Position numbers and translations under genes: made by a program. This document shows positions 1-8,318 of a stretch of 8,318 bases of DNA, one piece after another. The stretch is from Verrucomicrobiota bacterium. Its GTDB lineage: Bacteria > Verrucomicrobiota > Verrucomicrobiia > Opitutales > Opitutaceae. The notes under the pieces were generated by a model, which searched no databases, was not told the origin of the DNA, and saw nothing but the letters and a program-made list of their open reading frames with translations. The stretch lies in the NCBI GenBank assembly GCA_023447015.1, contig JAEXPG010000028.1, forward strand, positions 1-8,318, read 5' to 3'. Every line of letters starts with the position of its first letter. Positions within the stretch are counted from its first letter, which is position 1.

Positions 1-10
1 CGCGCCCGCC

Positions 11-32
11 CTCCTTTTCTCTCCTCCTCGCC
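11..32 (+). promoter_or_regulatory. Pyrimidine tract in place of a Shine-Dalgarno before atpF
   Basis: Twenty-one of the 22 bases directly before the atpF ATG are C or T, and no purine-rich Shine-Dalgarno sequence is present. The last bases, TCCTCGCC before ATG, recur identically before the start at 7982. Similar tracts precede atpH (618-637, 18 of 20 pyrimidines), atpA (1061-1072), atpD (3561-3577, 15 of 17) and the gene at 6719. A role as a binding site for ribosomal protein S1 is inference. Confidence 0.45.
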
Positions 33-593
33 ATGCTCCCAATTCTCCTCGCTGCCGCCGAAACCCACGAGGTCGCCGCCCACGCCGCGTCCGGCGGCAT
101 GGCCGAGCAGTTCGGCCTGTCGGTCAACTACGTGGTGATGCAGGCCATCAGCTTCGCGATCCTGGCCTTCGTGCTCTACCGCTGGGGCCTCAAGCCGGTC
201 CTCGCCACCATGGACGAGCGCCAGCACAAGATCGAATCCGGCCTGAAGTATGCCGAGGAGATGAAGGCCAAGCTCGAACAGGCCAACCAGCAGAGCGAGG
301 AAATCCTGCGCAAAGCCGCGCTCGAGGCCCAGTCCATCGTCACCGATGCGCGAAAGACGGCGAAGGACCTCGCCGATCGGCAGATGCAGGACACCACCGC
401 GCAGACCGCGGCGATGCTCGCCAAGGCCCAACAGGCGATCGAACTCGAGCATGCCAAGATGGTTGCCGAGGTTCGCGGCGAGATCGCCCGCCTCGTCACC
501 CTTACCGCCGGGAAGGTCCTCACCAAGGAACTTTCGCCCGAAGACAAATCCCGCTACACCCAGGCCGCGACCCGCGAACTCACCGGCGTCTGA
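33..593 (+). CDS. atpF: ATP synthase Fo subunit b
   Basis: This is the peripheral-stalk (stator) subunit b of the F1Fo ATP synthase, anchored in the inner membrane and holding the F1 head against rotation. The 186-residue protein has one hydrophobic segment at about residues 33-50, then the family-typical KPVLATMDERQ stretch and a long, Ala/Glu/Lys/Gln-rich helix (about 60-160) expected to form the stalk coiled coil. The C-terminal part (GEIARLVTLTAGKVL) matches the delta-binding end of b subunits. The start at 33 gives about 30 residues before the membrane segment, longer than in most b subunits, and its first residues (LPILLAAAE) look signal-like. An internal Met at residue 23 is a possible alternative start, but the pyrimidine tract before 33 resembles the other starts here. 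A 44-base gap separates it from atpH, and it is probably cotranscribed with atpB and atpE to the left of the window. Confidence 0.95.
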   Translation: MLPILLAAAETHEVAAHAASGGMAEQFGLSVNYVVMQAISFAILAFVLYRWGLKPVLATMDERQHKIESGLKYAEEMKAKLEQANQQSEEILRKAALEAQSIVTDARKTAKDLADRQMQDTTAQTAAMLAKAQQAIELEHAKMVAEVRGEIARLVTLTAGKVLTKELSPEDKSRYTQAATRELTGV

Positions 594-637
594 TCCTCCG
601 GCTCCCCAGCTGATTTGTTCCGCCCCTCTTCTCCCCG

Positions 638-1033
638 ATGTCCGCTCCCCGCCAAGTCCGCGCCACCGCCAAGCTTCTGCTCTCACTCAGCCTCGAGAAT
701 GGCCAAATCTCCGAAGGCAAGGTGCGCGATGTGCTGCTCTGGTTCGAGCAGAAGCGGCCCGCCCATGCGGCAGCGATCTTGCGGGAGTATCACCGGCTTG
801 CCTCGCGCGAAGTGAACCGCACTCGCGCTCGCATCGAATTCTCCGGCGCCTTGGCCGGCGGTGCGATCCCTTCGATCATAGCCGAACTCTCCAAGCTCTA
901 CCACCGGCCGATCTCCGCGACGGCGGTCGAAAACCCCTCCCTGATCGCCGGAATCCGCATCCGCATCGGTGACGACGTCTTTGAGCGCTCGCTCTCCGCC
1001 CAGCTCGAGACGCTCGCCTCTGCCACCGCCTGA
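638..1033 (+). CDS. atpH: ATP synthase F1 subunit delta, unusually short
   Basis: Delta sits on top of F1 and joins it to the b stalk. The C-terminal half is clearly delta: ENPSLIAGIRIRIGDDVFE (about residues 97-115) matches the conserved delta motif of the type DPSLIGGIxIRIGDxVIDGS, and SLSAQLETL follows. The protein has only 131 residues against about 175-180 for the family. Compared by eye with E. coli delta, residues 32-131 cover the last 100 or so residues, while the first 32 stand for about 77. This suggests loss of roughly three helices of the six-helix N-terminal domain that binds the alpha N-termini. A longer start is not possible: an in-frame TGA lies at 611-613 and atpF ends at 593. 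The position between atpF and atpA is the standard one, so identity is secure although the length is odd. The usual terminal DGS is replaced by ERS. Confidence 0.92.
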   Translation: MSAPRQVRATAKLLLSLSLENGQISEGKVRDVLLWFEQKRPAHAAAILREYHRLASREVNRTRARIEFSGALAGGAIPSIIAELSKLYHRPISATAVENPSLIAGIRIRIGDDVFERSLSAQLETLASATA

Positions 1034-1060
1034 TCCCTTTCCCGCTCCGACGTAACCCGC

Positions 1061-1072
1061 ACCTCCTTTCCT
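1061..1072 (+). promoter_or_regulatory. Anti-Shine-Dalgarno-like tract before atpA
   Basis: The ten bases ACCTCCTTTC at 1061-1070, four bases before the atpA ATG, are identical to the general bacterial 16S rRNA 3' tail (the anti-Shine-Dalgarno strand). They therefore cannot pair with that tail as a Shine-Dalgarno would. Any initiation role is inference; the match could follow simply from a pyrimidine-rich preference. Confidence 0.35.
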
Positions 1073-1073
1073 G

Positions 1074-2609
<1,536 letters not shown>

Positions 2610-2658
2610 TCCGCCCCGCGCCCCGCCGCCGCCTCGCCCAAGCCGAACTCTTTCTACC

Positions 2659-4996
<2,338 letters not shown>

Positions 4997-5002
4997 GCTT
5001 CC

Positions 5003-5413
5003 ATGCCTCTCACGCTCGAAATCGTCACCCCCGAAGGCCGGGTCTACTCCGACACCGTGGACACCGTCGTGCTGCCCACGGTGCAGGGCGAGATCGGCAT
5101 CCTGCCCGGCCACATCCCGCTGCTCACCCAGCTCGAGGATGGCGAGCTTCGCGTCCAGAAGGGGAATGCCACGGAGTCGCTCGCCTGCGGGCGCGGCTTC
5201 GCCGAGATCACCGGCGACAGGATCAGCGTGCTCGCCGAGCAGGCGATCGACATCGCCAAGATCGACGAGGCCGCGGTCGAGGCCGCCTGCCGCCGGGCCG
5301 AGGAAGCGCTCGCCCAGAAGCAGACGCTCTCCGCCGAGGAAGCCGAGCGCCTGGAAGGCGTGGTTCGTTTCGCCTACGCCCAGCTCGACCTCAAGCGCCG
5401 CCGTCGCGGCTGA
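5003..5413 (+). CDS. atpC: ATP synthase F1 subunit epsilon
   Basis: Epsilon binds gamma and the c-ring, completes the rotor and in many bacteria restrains ATP hydrolysis through its C-terminal helices. The 136-residue length is normal. The N-terminal beta-sandwich (about residues 1-85) shows LEIVTPEGRVYSDTVDTVVLPT and GEIGILPGHIPLLTQLEDG, both family hallmarks. The C-terminal part (about 88-136) is a two-helix hairpin rich in Ala, Glu and Arg, ending in LKRRRRG. The start codon lies 6 bases after the atpD stop. The purine run GGAAAAGAAG at the end of atpD (4984-4993) is the only purine-rich stretch before any start in this operon and could act as a weak ribosome site. It is the last gene of the ATPase operon. 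Confidence 0.97.
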   Translation: MPLTLEIVTPEGRVYSDTVDTVVLPTVQGEIGILPGHIPLLTQLEDGELRVQKGNATESLACGRGFAEITGDRISVLAEQAIDIAKIDEAAVEAACRRAEEALAQKQTLSAEEAERLEGVVRFAYAQLDLKRRRRG

Positions 5414-5422
5414 TTTTGCGTC

Positions 5423-5448
5423 CTCCCTCTTTCTCCGATCAGAGGGAG
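5423..5448 (+). terminator. Stem-loop after atpC, possible operon terminator
   Basis: CTCCCTCT (5423-5430) and AGAGGGAG (5441-5448) form a perfect 8-bp stem with a 10-base loop, starting 10 bases after the atpC stop. No T-tract follows on either strand, so it is not a classical intrinsic terminator. It may instead protect the 3' end of the atp mRNA or act with Rho. Confidence 0.4.
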
Positions 5449-5518
5449 TGATTGGGGCCGGTGGCGCTGGTGGTCGGATCGTGTGTGCTGCTCTTGTTCC
5501 CTGTCCAAGATACCCTGT

Positions 5519-5570
5519 GGGCTCAATCGACGCTGGGCGGGCAGCTCACGGCTGTTCGCGGTCCAGGCCC
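5519..5570 (+). other. Predicted hairpin in the atpC-downstream gap
   Basis: The 250-base gap 5414-5663 holds no credible gene. Within it, 5533-5545 pairs with 5551-5559 and 5563-5566 to give 13 base pairs (two G-T), interrupted by a 3-base bulge (5560-5562) and closed by the loop TCACG. GGGC (5519-5522) can add four more pairs with 5567-5570. The competing helix CCCGT/ACGGG (5569-5573 with 5594-5598) and the palindrome AAACCGGTTT (5577-5586) lie just downstream. This could be a small RNA or the 5' leader of the next gene. I do not recognise it as 6S RNA, tmRNA, SRP RNA or a known riboswitch, and high GC makes chance pairing common. Confidence 0.25.
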
Positions 5571-5663
5571 CGTTGAAAACCGGTTTGCTTGATACGGGCT
5601 TCTCTCTAGTACATCCGGCCAAGCGGCTATGCCGTCGAGACTTCCCTAACCCAAACAAACACC

Positions 5664-6077
5664 ATGTCCGATACACCTGCCACTCCTTCCTCCGCTCCTG
5701 CGGGCGACGACAAGACCATCGCGATGCTGGCCTACCTCACGCCGCTCCTCTGCGGCGTTGGCATCATCATCGCCATCCTGATGCACAACAAGAACAAGAC
5801 CCAGCTCGGGGCCTACCATCTCCGGCAGTCCCTCGGGTTGCTGATCGTCGGTATCGCTGTCGCGATCGTATTCACGATCATTGGCACAATCGCCCGCTTC
5901 ATCCCGGGGATCGGTGGTCTTCTCGGGATGGGGGTCAGCTTGGTCAATCTGGTGGTCGGCCTTGGCCTGTTTGCCCTGTGGGTCATCGGACTGTTGTCCG
6001 CGCTCAAGTGCGAGCAGAAGCCCGTCCCGGTGCTTGGTGCGCCCATCCAGCAGAAGCTTGGCACTCTGTTCACCTGA
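5664..6077 (+). CDS. DUF4870 / Tic20-like small membrane protein
   Basis: A 137-residue integral membrane protein of unknown function. After a hydrophilic N-terminus (residues 1-17) comes DDKTIAMLAYLTPLLCG, followed by HNKNKTQLGAYHLRQSLGL (41-59) and, near the C-terminus, WVIGLLSALKCEQKPVPVLG. This combination is the signature of the DUF4870 family, which is distantly related to the Tic20 import component of plastids; no import role is shown in bacteria. About three membrane segments are expected (18-40, 56-80 and 90-114). The start has no Shine-Dalgarno; its leader is AC-rich (ACCCAAACAAACACC). It sits 54 bases before a second small membrane protein and shares a terminator with it, so the two are probably cotranscribed. 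Family assignment is by recognised motif; function is open. Confidence 0.82.
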   Translation: MSDTPATPSSAPAGDDKTIAMLAYLTPLLCGVGIIIAILMHNKNKTQLGAYHLRQSLGLLIVGIAVAIVFTIIGTIARFIPGIGGLLGMGVSLVNLVVGLGLFALWVIGLLSALKCEQKPVPVLGAPIQQKLGTLFT

Positions 6078-6131
6078 GCTTCGGCCGGAGAACATCCTAG
6101 CCCACTCCTCCGCAGGTTCACCCTTCAGGCC

Positions 6132-6452
6132 ATGTCCCAAAACAAAATCAAAAAGCCCGACGCCAATCCGGTCGTCGCGCTGCTGCTCACCTGGTTCATC
6201 TTCAACCTCGGGCACCTCCTCATCAACGGCCAGCAGCGCAAGTTCATCTACACGCTGGTCGCGATCATCATCGGCTACGTCCTCTGCGTGTTGCCCGGCA
6301 TGGTCATCGCCATCCTGAGCATCATCGACGCCTACCAGACGGCGGTGCGTCTCCAGAAAGGCGAGGAGATTGGCGAGAACGAGTACACCCTCCCGCTCCT
6401 CTACAAGATCATCAAGATCGCGGACAAGGAAGCCACCTGCGCCCAGGCGTAA
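6132..6452 (+). CDS. Small two-helix membrane protein, TM2-like
   Basis: A 106-residue protein with two predicted membrane segments (about residues 12-31 and 38-66) separated by the short polar turn NGQQRKF. The layout NPVVALLLTWFIFNLGHLLI, then NGQ, then a second helix ending in IIDAYQTAVRLQKGEEI resembles TM2-domain and related proteins, where a D-A-Y-x-x-A motif follows the second helix. The C-terminal tail (about 67-106) is charged and contains LYKIIKIADKEA. No enzymatic motif is visible. It starts 54 bases after the DUF4870 gene and is followed 24 bases after its TAA stop by a strong terminator, so it ends a two-gene unit. The family call is tentative and the function unknown. Confidence 0.75.
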   Translation: MSQNKIKKPDANPVVALLLTWFIFNLGHLLINGQQRKFIYTLVAIIIGYVLCVLPGMVIAILSIIDAYQTAVRLQKGEEIGENEYTLPLLYKIIKIADKEATCAQA

Positions 6453-6476
6453 GCGGCATTCGGGATTTTCCTTCTG

Positions 6477-6509
6477 CGCCCGGACGGCTTCGGCCGGCCG
6501 GGCGTTTTT
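6477..6509 (+). terminator. Rho-independent terminator
   Basis: CGCCCGG (6477-6483) pairs with CCGGGCG (6498-6504); after one A-G mismatch, CGGC (6485-6488) pairs with GCCG (6493-6496) around a UUCG tetraloop (6489-6492). TTTTT (6505-6509) follows immediately. This is a textbook intrinsic terminator for the two small membrane-protein genes, and the clearest transcription stop in the window. Confidence 0.92.
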
Positions 6510-6596
6510 GTCGGCACGCCTGTCGAAGGCGACAAGAAGTGGGCGGTGGCGGTCTTCTGCCGGCGATTCTCCACATCACCCGCAACGATGTGATTC

Positions 6597-6691
6597 CTCC
6601 TCGCGGGATCGACGCCCGTTCGGGGGCGTTGGTGCTTTGACGTCGAGGTGAGGAACCGCGATCCTCGCGACCGCGTGGATTTCTCCTCGCG
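6597..6691 (+). promoter_or_regulatory. Structured leader upstream of the DUF362 gene
   Basis: TCGCGGGATCG (6601-6611) pairs with 6659-6670 as an 11-bp stem with a single bulged T (6665). Directly inside it, ACGCCC (6612-6617) pairs with GGGCGT (6624-6629). The motif CTCCTCGCG occurs at 6597-6605 and 6683-6691, with TCCTCGCG at 6662-6669. The block ends 27 bases before the ATG at 6719. It may be a cis-acting RNA or operator region; no known riboswitch class is recognised and no clear -35/-10 pair was found in 6510-6718. Confidence 0.3.
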
Positions 6692-6718
6692 TCCGCAAAC
6701 CCCAAGTCCTCCTCCCCT

Positions 6719-7687
6719 ATGCAACGTCGTTCGTTCATGAAAACCACCGCGGCCCTCGGCGCGGTCTCCCTCGTCTCCGAATCGCTTCTTTCCCGCGCGG
6801 TCGCCGGCGAAGCCGATTCCGTCCCCTCGGTCGCACCCGGTGGCGCTGCCGCCCCCGCGCCGCGGCCGGTGGTCGCCTCCGTCCAGGGTCCGAGCCCCTA
6901 CGCCAACGCCGTGAAGGCGGTCGAGCTTCTCGGCGGCATGGGCCGCTTCGTGAAGCCCGGCTCGACTGTCGGTCTGCTCGTCAACGCTCCCGGCTGGCTG
7001 AAACGTCCCGGCACCTATGCCAACACTGAGGTCGTGCTCGCCGTGGCCCGGCTGGCGGCCGACGCCGGCGCGAAGAAGATCTTCTTCCTGCTCAAGATCG
7101 CGCCGGACATCTGGTCCCGCAGCCCGCTCAGCGAACGGCACAAGGACCTCGTGGCCTCGATCACCGACGTCGACGGCCCCTTCGTCCCGAAGGAGATTCC
7201 GCAGGGCCGGGCGATCAAGAAGGCCGACATGGTGCAGGCGCTCTTCGAGTGCGACGTCGTCATCAACATCCCGATCTTCAAGCACCACGGCGGCACCATG
7301 CTCTCGGGTTGCCTGAAGAACGTGATGGGGACCTGCAGCGGAGCGACCAACAAGTTCTTCCACTCCGGCTCCACGGACCCGAAGGCGAAGGAGGACCGGG
7401 ATTTCCTCGCCCGCGCGATCGCCGACGCGAACCTCGTGCGCAAAGCCGACCTCTACGTGGTCGATGCCTCGGAGTTCCTGCTCAACAACGGCCCGGCGGG
7501 CCCGGGGGAGATGGGCCGGGCGGACAAGGTCTTCGCCGGAACCGACCCGGTCCTGCTGGACTCCTTCGGGGCCCGGCTCCACCGGCGTCAACCGTCCGAC
7601 ATCGGTGTGATCAAGGCCGCCGCCGCCCATGGCATCGGAATCATGGACACAGACGCCTGCGAGCTTCGCGAGGTGAACCTGGGCTGA
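6719..7687 (+). CDS. Tat-exported DUF362 domain protein
   Basis: A 322-residue protein with a twin-arginine signal: QRRSFMK (residues 2-8), a hydrophobic stretch, and a plausible cleavage after AVA (27-29). An Ala/Pro-rich linker (about 35-52) leads into a DUF362 domain: SPYANAVKAVELLGGMGRFV (59-78), VKPGSTVGLLVNAP (78-91), the TEVVLAVARLAADAGAKK helix (103-120), IPIFKHHGGTMLSGCLKNVM (184-203) and VFAGTDPVLLDSFGAR (271-286). DUF362 proteins are of largely unknown function; some carry [4Fe-4S] ferredoxin domains, but no CxxCxxC cluster is seen here. Tat export suggests a folded, possibly cofactor-bearing protein in the periplasm. Starting at the second Met (residue 7) would remove the twin arginines, so 6719 is preferred; CCTCCCCT precedes it. 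It appears monocistronic, after the terminator at 6477-6509. Confidence 0.88.
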   Translation: MQRRSFMKTTAALGAVSLVSESLLSRAVAGEADSVPSVAPGGAAAPAPRPVVASVQGPSPYANAVKAVELLGGMGRFVKPGSTVGLLVNAPGWLKRPGTYANTEVVLAVARLAADAGAKKIFFLLKIAPDIWSRSPLSERHKDLVASITDVDGPFVPKEIPQGRAIKKADMVQALFECDVVINIPIFKHHGGTMLSGCLKNVMGTCSGATNKFFHSGSTDPKAKEDRDFLARAIADANLVRKADLYVVDASEFLLNNGPAGPGEMGRADKVFAGTDPVLLDSFGARLHRRQPSDIGVIKAAAAHGIGIMDTDACELREVNLG

Positions 7688-7699
7688 GCCGTGTTCATC

Positions 7700-7723
7700 C
7701 ACTCGCGGGTCGCGAGACGAGTG
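7700..7723 (+). repeat. Alternative short hairpins after the DUF362 gene
   Basis: CTCGCG (7702-7707) pairs with CGCGAG (7711-7716) around GGT; alternatively CACTCG (7700-7705) pairs with CGAGTG (7718-7723). The two are mutually exclusive and no T-tract follows, so termination here is uncertain. The rest of the 294-base gap 7688-7981 holds no gene I can support. Confidence 0.3.
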
Positions 7724-7913
7724 TCGCGGGCCTGATAATCCGGGGGCGACGCCGGCGGCCGTCCCGGCGCTGGCCGATCCTCCGGCGGCTTGGCGCTCGT
7801 CCCTCGCCGCCCGACTCTCATCCGCATCAGCACGGCGGAGCCTGCCCTCGTCGTTCCAGTCCTTCGCTCCGGCCCGATCTCGGCTGGGGCGGATGGACGT
7901 TGAGTGCACCGGA

Positions 7914-7931
7914 CGGTCTATAGGAAGACCG
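7914..7931. promoter_or_regulatory. Inverted repeat around a TATAGG box
   Basis: CGGTCT (7914-7919) and AGACCG (7926-7931) form a perfect 6-bp inverted repeat with a 6-base spacer. TATAGG (7919-7924) lies in its centre and matches a -10 box at four of six positions, about 50 bases before the next start. TTGAGT (7900-7905) is only 13 bases upstream, too close for a standard -35. It is a possible operator or promoter, weakly supported. Confidence 0.22.
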
Positions 7932-7981
7932 GCAAAGCGCGGGTGGCCCGACCCGGATCAGCTATGCTCCTGTTCCTCGCC

Positions 7982-8318
7982 ATGCGTTCTGCTTGTTCCA
8001 CTCTCCTGGTTTCTCTCGCGGCGGCTTGGGCGATCTTGGCTCGTGCCGAATGGCGCAACGATGGCTCCTCGCTTGCGTGGACCCGCGGCGATGCGGTCGT
8101 CTGGAAATTCGCCTTCGATCCGCAGGAGGGAAAGCCGCACTTCGCCGCGCTCTCCACGGGCGCCGGTCCGAGTTTCGCCGTCGTCCACCCGGCCGACCAC
8201 TACTGGCACTATGGTCTCTGGTTCTCGTGGAAGCTCATCAATGGCGTGAACTACTGGGAGGAGGATGGCCCGGCGCATCGCGCCGAGGGCGCGACGCGGT
8301 GGGCGACGCCGGTTGTCG
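7982..8318 (+). CDS. PmoA-like (DUF6807) secreted protein, 5' part
   Basis: The reading frame is open from 7982 to the right edge of the window, giving the first 112 residues of a longer protein. A classical signal peptide is visible: MRSACSTLLVSLAAAWAILA with probable cleavage after ARA (residues 20-22). The mature part contains KPHFAALST and then ADHYWHYGLWFSWKLINGV (71-89) with NYWEE after it. This matches the PmoA/DUF6807 family pattern in which D-H-x-x-H-x-G-L-W-F is followed by N-G-V-x-[FY]-W-E. Such genes are frequent in Planctomycetes and Verrucomicrobia, often near sugar-related genes; their reaction is not established to my knowledge, and the name PmoA does not imply methane monooxygenase. 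An in-frame ATG at 7964 is an alternative start, but the bases before 7982 (TCCTCGCC) match the atpF leader and the signal peptide is cleaner from 7982. Confidence 0.82.
   Translation, partial: MRSACSTLLVSLAAAWAILARAEWRNDGSSLAWTRGDAVVWKFAFDPQEGKPHFAALSTGAGPSFAVVHPADHYWHYGLWFSWKLINGVNYWEEDGPAHRAEGATRWATPVV

Noticed and set aside
5585..5612. TTGCTT and TAGTAC, 16 bases apart, as a promoter for the DUF4870 gene
   Set aside because: Each box matches the consensus at only three of six positions, which is expected by chance.
5374..5676. Minus-strand frame of 100 codons in the atpC-downstream gap
   Set aside because: It overlaps the end of atpC and the start of the next gene, is rich in Arg and Gln, and shows no family motif. 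It seems a product of GC-rich non-coding DNA.
5483..6100. Plus-strand frame of 205 codons overlapping the gap and the DUF4870 gene
   Set aside because: It overlaps a recognised membrane protein in another frame and has no membrane or family signature.
6514..6536. Small hairpin TGTCG-AAGG-CGACA as a second terminator
   Set aside because: It is only five base pairs, has no T-tract, and follows a much stronger terminator.
6572..6592. Inverted repeat CACATC/GATGTG in the DUF362 leader as an operator
   Set aside because: It is six base pairs with a nine-base spacer and no associated promoter, so it is too weak to call.
6401..7909. Minus-strand open frame of 502 codons opposite the DUF362 gene
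   Set aside because: The plus-strand protein has a Tat signal and family motifs; the antisense product has none and crosses the terminator and two gaps.
7982..8318. Methane monooxygenase subunit suggested by the name PmoA
   Set aside because: The sequence is a secreted DUF6807-type protein with a D-H-x-x-H-x-G-L-W motif, not a membrane monooxygenase subunit.

Overview
The window is high-GC and gene-dense, with every recognisable gene on the + strand. The first 5.4 kb holds six genes of a bacterial F1Fo ATP synthase operon in the standard order atpF-atpH-atpA-atpG-atpD-atpC (b, delta, alpha, gamma, beta, epsilon). The window opens 32 bases before atpF, so atpB and atpE (a and c subunits) are probably just outside it on the left. 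Protein style, the missing Shine-Dalgarno sequences, a Tat-exported DUF362 protein and a PmoA/DUF6807-type secreted protein fit a Verrucomicrobia lineage such as Opitutaceae. That placement is inference from memory of family distributions, not a search.

Layout: 33-5413 ATP synthase operon (gaps of 44, 40, 49, 43 and 6 bases). 5414-5663 is a 250-base gap with a stem-loop directly after atpC and a second, larger predicted hairpin. 5664-6452 encodes two small membrane proteins (DUF4870/Tic20-like and TM2-like), closed by a textbook intrinsic terminator with a UUCG loop at 6477-6509. 6510-6718 is a leader region with a long bulged stem. 6719-7687 encodes a Tat-signal DUF362 protein. 7688-7981 is a gap with small inverted repeats. 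From 7982 to the right edge runs the 5' part of a secreted PmoA-like (DUF6807) protein that continues outside the window.

How the genes work together: AtpF (stator stalk), AtpH (stator-F1 connector), the alpha/beta catalytic head, gamma (rotor shaft) and epsilon (rotor/inhibitor) make ATP from the proton or sodium gradient. The downstream membrane proteins form a separate unit with no demonstrated tie to the ATPase. The last two genes look like independent exported proteins of unknown role.

Most unusual points: (1) the delta subunit is only 131 residues, lacking about 45 residues of the N-terminal domain that normally clamps F1, and an in-frame stop upstream rules out a simple start-site error; (2) most start codons follow pyrimidine-rich tracts that resemble the 16S rRNA 3' tail itself rather than its complement; (3) the alpha-subunit P-loop reads GDRGTGKT instead of the usual GDRQTGKT; (4) the leader of the DUF362 gene can form an 11-bp bulged stem enclosing a second hairpin. 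I found no CRISPR array, mobile element, tRNA or rRNA gene.
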